From assembly GCA_025594325.1 (NCBI GenBank), contig JANHCV010000015.1, positions 310,001 through 374,000 on the forward strand: a stretch of DNA of 64,000 nt, given 5' to 3'. A program made the translations under genes and the position numbers. This DNA is from Blastocladiella emersonii ATCC 22665. Taxonomy: Eukaryota; Blastocladiomycota; Blastocladiomycetes; Blastocladiales; Blastocladiaceae. The notes under the pieces were generated by a model. It saw only the letters and a program-made list of their open reading frames with translations. It was not told the DNA's origin and did not search any database. Below, one piece after another: positions 51,392-61,812 of the stretch (within the stretch, counting starts at the first letter, position 1; each line of letters starts with the position of its first letter).

Positions 51392-51997
51392 ATGGACTCC
51401 TTGCACCCTATGAATCTCCCGTTCGACGTGCTCGAACGCGTCGTTGCCATGACCACGCCGCGGTCGATGCCCGTGGCTTCCTCACGCGCGGTTCACGCCC
51501 TTGTCTCGTCGGGCGCCATGCACCTCATCTGGCTCCTACGCGTAGCGGTCCGCAATACCGGTTATCTCGGCGACATGCCGCTTGGGTGGCAGGACCCGGA
51601 TTTGCCGATCCGCGTCAGCATGAGCGTGTACTTGGGCAGCCTGTTGCAAGCCGACCGTGCGGCGCGCTCCGCAATTGTGCAAGGCGAATCGGTTCACCGG
51701 CCTGCCTGTCCAATCACGTCGGAATTGCTCGAGCGCCTTGTGTTTGCCGTCCATGTTGATGCCCAGCGACACAAGCTCAAAGGCGGCAAGGAGGCGTGGA
51801 TTCAATACGTTGCGACATTGACGAAGGCCGCCGCTGACGACGACCTGGGTGCTGCCATCGTACATTTCTGGCTGACCCGAATGGGGTGGTTGAGGTGGCT
51901 GGACCACTGCCGCCCAATTGGGAACTTGATCCAAGTCGGGACGGGCAGGTTCAATCGGACCCCGGAGGCCCGATTGGACCTCGCCTGGTTCAATTGA
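51392..51997 (+). CDS. F-box-like family member, 3'-truncated (201 aa)
   Basis: Begins MDSLHPMNLPFDVLERVVAM and continues with PRSMPVASSRAVHALVSSGA, the cleanest N-terminus of the local family. Homology to paralogs at 49.3 and 61.8 kb continues through SELLERLVFAVHVDAQRHKL and WIQYVATLTKAAADDDLGAA. It breaks at about 51870, where paralogs read HPLILLLQIATFLG. The last 40 or so residues are coded by a repeat rich in AATCGGG-like motifs, so the frame is a chimera. It may be expressed as an F-box-only fragment, or be a pseudogene whose frame happens to stay open. Confidence 0.5.
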   Translation: MDSLHPMNLPFDVLERVVAMTTPRSMPVASSRAVHALVSSGAMHLIWLLRVAVRNTGYLGDMPLGWQDPDLPIRVSMSVYLGSLLQADRAARSAIVQGESVHRPACPITSELLERLVFAVHVDAQRHKLKGGKEAWIQYVATLTKAAADDDLGAAIVHFWLTRMGWLRWLDHCRPIGNLIQVGTGRFNRTPEARLDLAWFN

Positions 51998-52030
51998 AAC
52001 TCGGCCTCACAACCAACCCAATCGGGTTTC
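51880..52030. repeat. AATCGGG-motif repeat at the break in an F-box-like gene
   Basis: About 150 bp with a degenerate motif on both strands at irregular spacing: CCCAATTGGGAAC, CAAGTCGGGAC, TCAATCGGACC, CCCGATTGG, CCAATCGGGTT. A similar tract lies at 57514-57640, at the 5' break of another family member. Confidence 0.45.
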
Positions 52031-52039
52031 CTGCACTAA

Positions 52040-54960
52040 GCGCGTTTTTCACGCTGCAAAAAATCAGCTCCTCGAAATACAGCTAGCAAATCGAAAAGAA
52101 AGAGAAATTGATCAGAGAAAGACACTCGAATTCAATGCATCACCCAACAAACGCAGATCGCCTGCTCCGGCCATTCGCGTACTCCTCGCGCAGCTCGCGC
52201 GTGCGCTTGAGGCGCGCCCGCGACCACGACCGCGACCGCGACCTCCGACTTGGCGTCGCGCTGGGGCCCGCGACCTTGGCAACATGACGTCTCGCGTCGA
52301 ACACGACGACCTCGTGCGAGAGGAACTCGGCCTCGCGCAGCGTCTCGAACTCGATGTCGGGCGGGCAGTCGCAGGGCGGAACGGGGACGGTCTTGTTGAG
52401 CTTGGCCATGAACTCGGCGGCCGCAACCTTGTTCTTGCAGGTCGCCGTCTTCTCCACGACCGCGATCTCGGGGTTTCAGGTCCAGGACTAGATGACCCGT
52501 CGCCGGCGGCCTCGATCATAGTGGCGCGGCCACCGACGTGGTCCTCGTAGCACGGGTGCGGCCCGAGTATAACTCGGGCGTGGCGTGGTGGTAGCCCTTG
52601 GACGCGCATGCGCGTGCGAGTTGTGGGAGATGCGGTCGACCACGGCGCAGACCTCGTACAGGACGCGCACCACCAGCTTGACGTCAGTGGCGGCGGGCAC
52701 GAGCTCGCCGTCCGTGTCGAAGACGACGTGGTGCTAGAAGTGCTCGAACCACGGGAGCATGGTGCCTAGCAGTCGCGGGGATGAGAGATCAGTCGAGAAG
52801 TACGCGTTGCGACACCGCGGGCAAGCGTATCGCGTACGTCGACGACGTGTAAAGCCGGACGAGCGGGCGGCGATGCCGCGGGTCACGCTGGGGACGCCCC
52901 GAGAGCGTGGTCTTGTCGCACACGTTAGGGCAGAAGCCGCGTCGCGATCAAAGCCTAGACGGCGTCGGGACGATGCAGCGCTGTCAGCGCGGTGCTCACG
53001 GAGCGCGAGGACGGCCAGGCTGACGCATACGCTTCCAGAACCGTGGGGGAGAGCGAGCGTATGGTTGCCGAGGGTCTTGAGGCGGTGGCCGAGCGTGGTG
53101 ATGCCGGCGAGGCCGGGCGGGAACTTGAGGACCGCGAGCGCGAGCGCGACGGGGAGGAGACGGAGCGTCACGGACGCGCGACACTGTCCGCCATGGTGAG
53201 GAAGATGGGCAGGGATCGGGTGGTGGTCGGGTGGTGGATCGCCAGGGCGTCGTGCTGCGTGAGGGGGGATGGAAGAGCGGGCTGCGCGGGGTGGCGGGCG
53301 GGCGCTCAAGTGAGGGCGAGCCGGTGGCGTCGATCGGCGCGAGCGAAACGCAGGTGCGCCGACGTCACCGGGGCCCATGTGACTGGTTGACAGGGCCTCT
53401 GCTGCTCAACCGCCGCTCGAAAAAACGCCAAGTCCCGAGAGTGGGCTGCTCTCGCTCTCTCCCCCACTCGCTGCTGCCGGCGCCCCATGAAGCTTTATCC
53501 ACTACCGCCGGCCGCCACCTCTTCGCTCGAGCTCGGCCTGCGTGCCCGCTTGCTCGCGACCGAGTAGGCGCGCCCGCTGCACCACGCTGCCGCCGTCACG
53601 GTTTCGTTCGGGTCCCGCGACGAGCTGCACCTGGACCCGCGGCTCGAGCACGACAACATCATACACCCCACCTCCCTCCCCGCCGACGGTTCGCCGCATC
53701 TGACCCGCGAAACAGCGTCGCCGCGGCGCGTGGAGCGCGACCCTGCAGACGCTGCGCGCCGAGCGCGACATGCGCAAGCGTGACCCGCCGTCGCGCAAGT
53801 CGGCCATAGAGCCGCTCACCTACTACGTGTCGCCGGCGCTGCCCTTCTCCTCGCCCTTTCGCCGCTCGCGGTCCGAGTCCATCACCGTCGAGGCCACGAT
53901 CTACCCGGTGTTTGTCAACGTGGTCGCCGTCGGCCTGTGCACCATGAAGACCATCGCCGTCGTCGAGTCGCTCCTCGCCATCATGCGCGCCTTCGCCGAC
54001 TTCGTGGCCCTCGTCCGCCTGCCCGTGTTCACGCGCGACTGGCTCGAGACTCCGCAGCTGTACTAGCATTTCGAGATCGTGCAGCCCGAGGCCGACGTGT
54101 ATTTCGGCAGGCCCGCCAGTGGCGGCGGCGGCCTGGCGAGTCGGGTTGCGCGACCAACCACGGCGGCGGCGACGAGGAGTGGGGCGACGGGCTTCGCTGC
54201 TCGCTGCCTACGCGCTCGCCGACCTGGCCGTGTTCCGCCCCGACCTGCTCACGTCCATCTTCCACGTGTACTCGCACGTGCTCACCTCGCGCGCGCCGCG
54301 TCGACCACCGCCTCGTCCCGATCTCGTCGCTGTCCGCTTCTCCTCGTGTGTGGCTCCGCGGCTACGGCGCGCGACGTCGACCGCGACCTTTTGCCCAACG
54401 TGACCATCGGCGTCTTCAAGCAGGCCAAGATCGCCATGACGTGGGCGGCGCTGCTTTGGCGCCCAATCGAGCAGGTCGCGCACGCGCGGCAGAAGTCGTA
54501 ACACGGTCGCGTGGCCCGCAATGGCGTGCTCTGCACGACCGTGACCGACGACGGCCGGAATCCCCACCGCATCGGCCACCTGGTGCAGTTCGTCAAGTGC
54601 CGGTACGACGGCGGTCGCGCGCGCGAGTTCGCCGTGATCCGACACGCTCGTGGTCGACTGCCGCTGGCTGCAGCGAGACGGGCGTCGTCGTGCGCACGCG
54701 GATGGGCGAGTCAACTCCAACCCCGCGCGCGGCCGCGCAATCATCAACATCAGCTCAATCGTCGCCGTCCTCAACCTGATACTCGGCCCGCACTACACGA
54801 AGCGGACTCGCACGCGTTCATTCTGTTCCGCGGCTGCAGTTCGCTAGGATTTCAGATTCTTGCGCTGGCGTACCTGTATATATCTCGAGCTCGTTCGCTT
54901 CTCCTCATTATTACACCGTCTCTCCTCATAGCGCTCCCTTTCAGGGAGCACTTTCCTCCT
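52040..54960. other. Degenerate coding-like region, no intact gene
   Basis: Reading frames on both strands are repeatedly interrupted. On the minus strand, 52140-52740 contains protein-like pieces (EKTATCKNKVAAAEFMAKLN and VPAATDVKLVVRVLYEVCAV) separated by stops and frame changes. On the plus strand, 53650-54850 contains IIHPTSLPADGSPHL, then KSAIEPLTYYVSPALPFSSP, then TIYPVFVNVVAVGLC, and later DLLPNVTIGVFKQAKIAMTW, in shifting frames with stops (for example the TAG at 54064). I read these as one or two dead genes of a family I do not recognise. Confidence 0.45.
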
Positions 54961-55280
54961 TGATCGAACGTTTTGGGCCGCGAATCCATCATTTAATTCT
55001 TGAGGTGGAATTTGAGCTCATCGATTTACGTGTCTAAGTCTTCGAGTCCGTGGCTGACCCCATTTAATTTAGGGCCCGTTTGGTTCAGATCAGGTGGATC
55101 AGCTGAAACAGTTGCCACGTTTCACCTCACCCCCGTTCATCTCAGCGGCCGTGCGAACCAAACGCCCCGCTGGATGAACGCCCCCCCGCAATAAAATCTT
55201 TCCCACCTCTTTGCAGCCGCACTTATTGCAACGAATCAACACCTAACCTCACGCATCGTGTTCTCGAGCCCTCAAACAAC

Positions 55281-56598
55281 ATGGGCAAGGGATACAACCG
55301 CAAGCTGCGCGGCCTAATGCTCACAGCCGCCCTCGCTCTCCTGCGACGTCTCGCTGCTCGCAACGAGCGCCGCTCGTGGGAGCCTATCCGCACGTCCACG
55401 CTTTCCGGCGAGTCGTGGGTTTAAGAGCTGCTGACGTGCAACAGCGAAACGCGTTTTTCGGAAATCGCCCGTATGCCCCGCGAGACCTTCAAGGCCATCT
55501 GCCGCCTGTTCCGCGACCGTGGCCTTCTCGCCGACGGCCGCGAGCTGTCCGTCGAGGCGCGCTTCATGGTTTTTCTTGTCATGGCCGGCGAGGGCAGCAC
55601 CAACCGCAACCTCAGGGAGCGGTTCCAAATCTCTGGCGAGACCGCGTCCAGGGTTCTGAAGCAAGTGCTCGACGCTCTGTACCGCCTGATGCCCGAGTTC
55701 ATTGTCCAGCCGTCCGATTCTACGCCCGTGCATGAGCGCATCGCCCACGACCCGAAATACGCTCCGTTCCAGAACGCGGTCGGCGCGCTTGACGGAACGC
55801 ACATCCCGTTTGTTGTGCCCACTAAGCTTCACGACTCGTTCCGAAACCGCAAGGGGACCATATACTCAAATGTCCTCGCTGCCTGCGACTTTGACTTGAA
55901 CTTCACCTACGTTCTCGCAGGGTGGGAGGGCAAGGCGCATGACTCGCGCGTGCTCTCGGACGCCTTCGCCCGTGGGTTCAAGATCCCCGCCGGCCGCTTC
56001 TACCTCGCCGACGGCGGCTACGCAAACCGCACGTCCATCATCGTGCCCTTCAGCGGTACCCGCTATCATCTTCGCGAGTTTGCCCGCGGCAAGGATGGGT
56101 ACGTTCTCACTGCCATGACCATCACGTTGGCGCCATCTCATCTGCTTCACCAACGTACGTAGAGTTAAGAACCGCGAAGAGCTTTTCAATCTGCGTCACG
56201 CGTCGCTCCGCAACTCCATTGAGCATATCTTTGGCGTGCTCAAGAAGCGTTTCCGCGTCCTCTCGATTGGCGCGGCCTACCCAATCAAGACTCAAGTCAA
56301 GCTTGTGTACGCGCTCTGCACGCTGCACAACATGATCAACAAGTGGAACCAAGGCGGCGACGCCTTCTTTCGCGACGCCGAGACGGAGCTCCGGCGCGCG
56401 CGGGACGCGGCGCGTGAGGCGCCAGTGCGTGGGCGCGAGCCCCTGGACGACGAGAACGAGGAGGACGACGAGGCCGCTGTCCTCGAGGCCTCGCTGGACG
56501 GAGCTCGTCAGCGCGGTATCTCGCTTCGGAACCGCGTCGCAAATGTTCTTTGGACCGAGTACAGGCGCGTCATGGCCGCTCGTGGGACCCGTCTTTGA
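55281..56598 (+). pseudogene. Harbinger DDE transposase with in-frame stop (copy 2)
   Basis: Exon 1 is 55281-56098, the intron 56099-56162, and exon 2 is 56163-56598. The catalytic Asp (GALDGTHIP), Asp (LADGGYANR) and Glu (SIEHIFG) are all present. The same TAA (55422-55424) as in copy 1 breaks the conserved W-V-x-E-L-L motif. The remaining frame from the internal Met at 55473 still covers the nuclease core. See copy 1 for alternatives. Confidence 0.8.
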
Positions 56599-56911
56599 AG
56601 GCGCGAAATAATTGTTGTACCCGCATGCATGCTGTAATATACTGATTTGTCAAGTACTATAACGTTAGATAAGCGATTCCAGATGATTTGACGCGTCGCT
56701 GAGGTCAGAACGCATCGGTGGAGACGCGTCGATCAATCACGTGACGTGCGAGACACTTTGAGAACCACGCGTTTCTCAACGAGTCGCGTCATTTTCGAGC
56801 GAAGGGTAACGATTGAAGATACGATGGACACAAAGCCAGATGTATTGGACACAAATGGGCGAGAACAAGGCCAGGAAGCAACGCGAGGGGAGGGGGACAT
56901 GTGCGAGTGAG

Positions 56912-57376
56912 CTACTGAATGAAAATCTCGAGGATGCGCTTGCGCTTCGATTCGGACACGGCCATGACGCGAAGCGCTTGATCCTCGGTCAGGCGGGTGG
57001 CGACGTCGATCTGGTACTCTTCATTGTCGTTGTACGCGTCCTGGACCCATTCAAGTGCGGCGGTCAAGACGGGCTTGGAGTCGGCGGTCGCGACGCTCTG
57101 GAACACCTCCTTGATGCCCATGAGGAATTCCGAGTCCGAGAGGCGACGCGAGCTGCTGTCCGAAGTGCGGCTGCGCTTGCTGGCGGGGGCCGCGTCGTCT
57201 TGACCATCGACACCTTCCACGTCACCAGACTCCTTGCCGTCCTGCTCGAGGTGCGAGTACTCGCCGGTGGTGGTCGAGCTGCCCCACGAAGGAAAACAGC
57301 GTTTATATAGGCCGGGAAGCACAGCCTGAAGGTTTCGGGGGCGAGCAGACGGGCAATTCAGCGACGAGGGTTCCAT
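56912..57376 (-). CDS. Second transposon frame, probably N-terminally deleted ORF1 protein (copy 2)
   Basis: Identical to the frame at 21152-21616: an acidic/Ser-rich stretch and a helical C-terminus, with no Myb/SANT domain, and a TATATAAA box inside the frame on this strand. It is convergent with the transposase. Confidence 0.5.
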   Translation of the reverse strand: MEPSSLNCPSARPRNLQAVLPGLYKRCFPSWGSSTTTGEYSHLEQDGKESGDVEGVDGQDDAAPASKRSRTSDSSSRRLSDSEFLMGIKEVFQSVATADSKPVLTAALEWVQDAYNDNEEYQIDVATRLTEDQALRVMAVSESKRKRILEIFIQ

Positions 57377-57513
57377 TCAGCTCATCCGGGGGTCGACCCA
57401 AACGCCGCGATGAACGCGACGGGGTGAAAATGCCACGTTTCAGCTGGGTGAACACCGGACCGTGTAAAATCGATTGATCCACCTGATTCACCCCGGAACC
57501 AAACGGGCCCTTA

Positions 57514-57640
57514 TTTCCATGAGGAATCGGGTCACCTCAGGCGCGGTCGGGTATAGCCAGGCCCAGTCGGGTCAGGTTGCAGGTCCAATCGGGTCTGCTG
57601 CAAGCTCCAATCGGCTAGCCTGGTTCCAGCGCCGAAATGG
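57514..57640. repeat. AATCGGG-motif repeat next to transposon copy 2
   Basis: Contains GGAATCGGGTC, CGGTCGGGTA, CAGTCGGGTC, CCAATCGGGTC and CCAATCGGC at roughly 20-30 bp intervals. It resembles the tract at 51880-52030, and the F-box-like homology starts immediately after it. Confidence 0.45.
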
Positions 57641-57646
57641 CGTTTC

Positions 57647-58501
57647 ATGATGGCTCCGCCGCACCCGTTTCTTCTACTTTTGCAAATCGTGACGTTTCTT
57701 GGGCTGATTGGCGAGCTCGACCTCCTCGAGCGGCTCAACTCGAGTCTCACGACCCACCTGTCCGCATATTTTCCGTGGGCCTGTCGAGCTGATGATATCT
57801 ACGAGCACTGCTGCGGCTTGGAGGGCTCTGGTCCGGGAAGCCTGGAATTGTGGATCGGCCCGGACGATTCAAACGAGTTCCTTGCAGTAGGTCTCTTTCA
57901 AAGTCTCGCCACGCGCGCTGTGGTCGAGTGGGACGTTGAGTCAACCACTCGATTCGAGCATGGGCCTTTCGATATCGACTTCAACATCATCATCAAGCAT
58001 GCGTCGAGCGACGCGGGCCAAAGGCTTCTGCACTTCAACCTCGACTTCGCTACGTACCTCTGCACCGATTCAATCCTTGCTCATCTCGACTGGCTTCACT
58101 CACATGGGTGGATGTTGGAGCGCCGCTTATACCCATCCTATGCCAAGTTTGTTCTCCGGGGCCACAACCCCAAACTCATTGCAGCGGTCTATCAAGCGTA
58201 CGATTGGGTCGATCAGGAGTCTGCTCTTGTCCCGACTCCCAACCGCTACATGCCCACCCGCATGTTTTACAAGCGTGGGTTCGAGGAGGCTTTGTTGTGG
58301 CATTTCAAGGATGCGTACCTGAGTGTGGATCAGCTACTCTTGTTTGCAGACGTTGACTTGGACATCAGCCTCCTGGTCGCACAGCAGCTGGCCAATGCCC
58401 TCAAAGACTGTGACAGCAGCATGCTTGACTACACACCCAAAATCGCACCGTGGGGCAGGATGTTGGGTAGACGTCGAGTGACGGGATTTTGTCAGAGGTG
58501 A
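57647..58501 (+). pseudogene. F-box-like family member lacking its 5' third
   Basis: The open frame of 284 codons begins in the family body (HPFLLLLQIVTFLGLIGELD, matching the 49.3- and 62.3-kb relatives) and has no F-box segment. Homology to the 49.3-kb member continues to LSVDQLLLFADVDLDISLLV and QLANALKDCDSSMLDYTPK. It then stops abruptly near 58440, where GACGTC-rich DNA begins, so the 3' end is probably also lost. Both breaks coincide with repeats: the AATCGGG tract plus transposon upstream, and GACGTC motifs downstream. The nominal ATG pair at 57647 is unlikely to be a native start. Confidence 0.6.
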
Positions 58502-60581
58502 TCTGGCGACGTCAGCGACAGACGTCAGAAAACAAGTTTTGACAAGTGGGCCGCCCACGTGAGGCTCGGTCACCGCGCCCATTGCGCTGCTCGCGCTCAG
58601 CGTGTGAGCCTGACAGTCTCCCAGATCAACGAGCGGGACAGCGTTGGCGAGACGGCGCGCAGCCAGGGCGCGGAGGTTCGCGGCCAACTCTCGCTTGCCC
58701 CGCCACGGCGATGATGAGCGGCTGGAAGGAGTGGCGGACGCGCAGCTCGCATGGGACTGCGCAAGCAGCGGACAGCACAGGGAGACCTCAGTTTGTGCGA
58801 AACGTTGAGGGGAGGAGCGACGAGCCTCGCAGCGAACAGGAGCGCGCTCGCGCCGGCGCTAAGTCCTGAAAAGCACAGGGAAGCGGGTATGCTCGAAGTG
58901 ACAGGCACGTCACGTTTCCTTACCTTCGCCGATCGCTGTGGCAGGCGAGCCGCCCGCCCAACGCACAAAAAGCGACCGCCGCCGCCTTCCTCGCTCCCGC
59001 TCCCCCAACCCGCTCGCAACGTTTGAACTCTACGCACCAACAACACACCATGCCCAGCGCAAGCGACATGGTCTCGCAGTCCACGCCGCGCGGACGCACG
59101 TCGTGAGCATCGCCGTGCCTCTGGTCCGCCACCACTTCGCTTACCCCTCGCTCGTTCCCCTCCGTCCTCGTGTTTGCCACCCTCCTCTCTGCGGCTGCTG
59201 CAGTGCACTCGCTCCTTGTGTCAAGCCCTCGCTCCCCTGCTTCCCTCGATCGCCGCTGTCGCGTGCATCGCCGCCCCGCCCTTGTCGCTGGTCGTCCAGG
59301 CCGCACCGCCCCGACGCCTGCATCTCGCGCGGCATGTCCCGCTCGTTCTCTCTTTCCGCATCGCCTGTACGCCCGCTGGGCCTTGCTGCAGTAGTAGTGC
59401 TCGCCAGCGGCCATCTCGCCCGCCGCCATCTCGCCCGCCGCCCCTGTCCCCACCTCAAGCGCTTGCGCCGATCCTGACGTTTCGTTGCTTCGCCTTGTAG
59501 CACCTTGACCGAGCTTCGCTCGCACAGCACGGCCACCGTTCCTGCGCTGGCTCGCCGACCCCGCCAGCTCGCCGACCCCCCTCTCGCCGACCCCGCCCAA
59601 GGTGACCAAGTCGCCGCGATGGCGCACCGCCGCCTCGACGCCCTCGCTCCTGCCCGCCGCGCGCGGACTCGTCTCAAACGCCGCACCCACTACTCGCGCC
59701 CGGTTCGCACACCTCGCTCAACATCTCTGCGCTGCTTGTCGCTGACTCGCTCCGGCCCGATCCCATGTAGACGGCTGCTCTTTGGTATCCGAAGCGCACG
59801 ATGACGACATGATGCTCGAGTCTACTGAATGGTGCCGCGGCCATGGTACGCGCTCCTCCGCTACCGCACGTGCGCGCCCAGTCACTCACACGTCGCACAC
59901 TTTTGCAGCATAGGATCTTCAACACGCAAGCAGGTACCTCGACATGCGTCTGCACCACCAAGTCTATCTTCAAGCCCATGCACAAGAACTCCAAGTCGCC
60001 TTCCAGCTCGACCGCCCGTGATCTCGCCGGCGAGGCTGCGCACGCCGTGTCCGACAAGATCACCACGCGTGTGTCTGTGGCGGCTGCCAACGGCCAGGAG
60101 CCCGCCGACGACGCCTCGGTCATCATCATCACCCCCGCCAAGGCCAGCACGATCGCGCGCGGCAAGTCGCCCCGCTCGCACCGCTGTGACGCTGACGCCA
60201 TGGCAAGTGATGATTGATTCAATATACGATCCTTGTATACAACCCCTCGTGATCACACATGCCCTGTTGCCCGCGAGAGGACCGCGATCGTGTGATTTCA
60301 GCTCAGGTGCGCTCACGTGGACCGTTGCCGCACGGATTCGAGCGCTCGGCTGCGCCACGCCCACGTGACGTCCGGCGGGACGTTCTCAGACGAACAGTTG
60401 TCAAAAAACGTCAGGGGGTTCGTTCTTTGACGTCGGCACCCAAAAACGTCAAAGGACGTCCAATCCTGACGTCTACAAACGTCCTGCGATCTTGGGTGTG
60501 TACGCTCATCAAGTTCTCACTCCCCGTCAACTCTTTTATAGGCTTATTCACGGTGCGTTTCCTATTCAATTGAACCATCTA
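58502..60581. other. Unresolved region bounded by GACGTC-rich ends
   Basis: About 2 kb. The left edge (58505-58545) and right edge (60365-60485) carry repeated GACGTC/ACGTC motifs, and on opposite strands both show a TTGTCAAAA block. Inside, frames are short. A stretch at 59940-60217 (FKPMHKNSKSPSSSTARDL onward, ending DADAMASDD) looks coding, but I could not build a splice model with it. It could be a decayed mobile element or a small gene with regulatory repeats. Confidence 0.35.
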
Positions 60582-61559
60582 ATGCCATGCTCACGAAACC
60601 GCTGCCTCGCTTTAACAGCACTTCAGGCCGTTCCGGATTTCAGACATTCTGAGCAGGTGTGCTTCAGCCTTACGCAAGCCTTCTCGCATAATATCCCGTT
60701 CCAGGAATTTCTTGGCGACGATCCGGCGGCTTTTGACCGGATCCTTGCGGCTTTCCCGAACCTCGCACATTCTCTGGTCAGCCCGCCTTACGGAAACGAC
60801 TCTTCTCGCATTTTCTTCGAACTCTTTGCCCACGCTCCCGCCTGCCCCAGCATCTTGTCATCTGATGCTGCGCTGCACGTAGCAGACCTTGCTGTCTACG
60901 TTCTCAACGACCCATACCATCGCGACCGCGCCCTGGACACAATTGGCCGCAAGGATTCCGCGCGCTTTTACCTGAAGCTCTTGCTCATCAAGCATGAGCG
61001 GAGCCCGCACGGCTACTCGCTCGATCACCTCACCATCACGCGTTCCGCAGACGCGCCCCCTTTGGCGTCGCCGTGGCAGTTTGCGTTCACCTCCATCCTC
61101 TCCGCATTCCCCGAGGCACTCAAAGAAGTATTCATGGACGTGGACCTTGACGGGAAGTTCACGTCGTACTTCTCGACGGATGACGCGCTGTCTGCGCGAC
61201 TCGCCGCGGAAGCCGTGTACCCGCGAAACTACACGTGGACGATGCGGACGCGTGCGCTGCTTGCCGAGGTCATGATCCCGTTCGATGCGAAGTGGGTGTA
61301 CCGCGACTTGCTCGAGCTCACGAGCGCGAGCCCGCTGTGGAAGAAGCAGCTCGTGCCTGACTGTCCTTGGCAACTCGATTGGAGCGACGACGAAAACGAG
61401 TCGAGCGACGTATTCAACGGCAACGAGTACGAATTCGACCCGCCCTCGGTCTCGATCGCGGTCGAAGGCGATCTCTCCTCGAGTGACATTGACGACGACG
61501 AGATTGGCCTGGACTCTTACGGGTCGTCAGTTGACGGCTCGTGGGGCTCGGACCTCTGA
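60582..61559 (+). CDS. Hypothetical protein with acidic tail (about 325 aa)
   Basis: The frame is open from before 60492, and the first ATG in frame is 60582 (MPCSRNRCLALTALQAVPDF). The body is helical with regularly spaced hydrophobics (AAFDRILAAFPNLAHSLVS, DLAVYVLNDPYHRDRALDTI, ARFYLKLLLIKHERS), possibly an alpha-solenoid. The last 60 residues are strongly acidic (DWSDDENESSD onward). I recognise no domain. It resembles the F-box-like neighbours in style and size of the body, but I cannot align it with them. Upstream lies a cluster of ACGTC motifs. A missing 5' exon is possible. Confidence 0.5.
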   Translation: MPCSRNRCLALTALQAVPDFRHSEQVCFSLTQAFSHNIPFQEFLGDDPAAFDRILAAFPNLAHSLVSPPYGNDSSRIFFELFAHAPACPSILSSDAALHVADLAVYVLNDPYHRDRALDTIGRKDSARFYLKLLLIKHERSPHGYSLDHLTITRSADAPPLASPWQFAFTSILSAFPEALKEVFMDVDLDGKFTSYFSTDDALSARLAAEAVYPRNYTWTMRTRALLAEVMIPFDAKWVYRDLLELTSASPLWKKQLVPDCPWQLDWSDDENESSDVFNGNEYEFDPPSVSIAVEGDLSSSDIDDDEIGLDSYGSSVDGSWGSDL

Positions 61560-61812
61560 AGCGCGGTGACTTGAACATGTTTGAAGATGACACAACTGAA
61601 CAATTGCATTTCCATAAGGTTGCACTCTTGTCCACCGGCGTTGAGCGATCGCGCAATGACATGGTCAAGAGAGCTCAATGAGCGGCGCGCTTGAAACGTT
61701 TTCAGCTGACCTCAGCCGCACCATATTTTCAGCGAGGACGCGTTCAGGCCGCGCTCCCGTTGCTCACTCGCACCCACGCAGCTGATGAAATAACCTTACG
61801 CAACTTCATGCA

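Larger units (their letters stand above)
55072..57510 (+). mobile_element. PIF/Harbinger-type DNA transposon, copy 2 (2,439 bp, inverted relative to copy 1)
   Basis: Ends are GGGCCCGTTTGGTTC inverted repeats flanked by a TTA target duplication (55069-55071 and 57511-57513). It has the same length as the copy at 21018-23456, and all translated frames are identical. The different target duplications (TAA versus TTA) show two separate insertions rather than one segmental duplication. It sits beside the 5' break of an F-box-like pseudogene. Confidence 0.92.

Noticed and set aside
55400-55440. A 30-nt intron removing the in-frame stop of the transposase
   Set aside because: It would be far shorter than any other intron here and would delete the conserved W-V-x-E-L-L motif, so a nonsense mutation is simpler.
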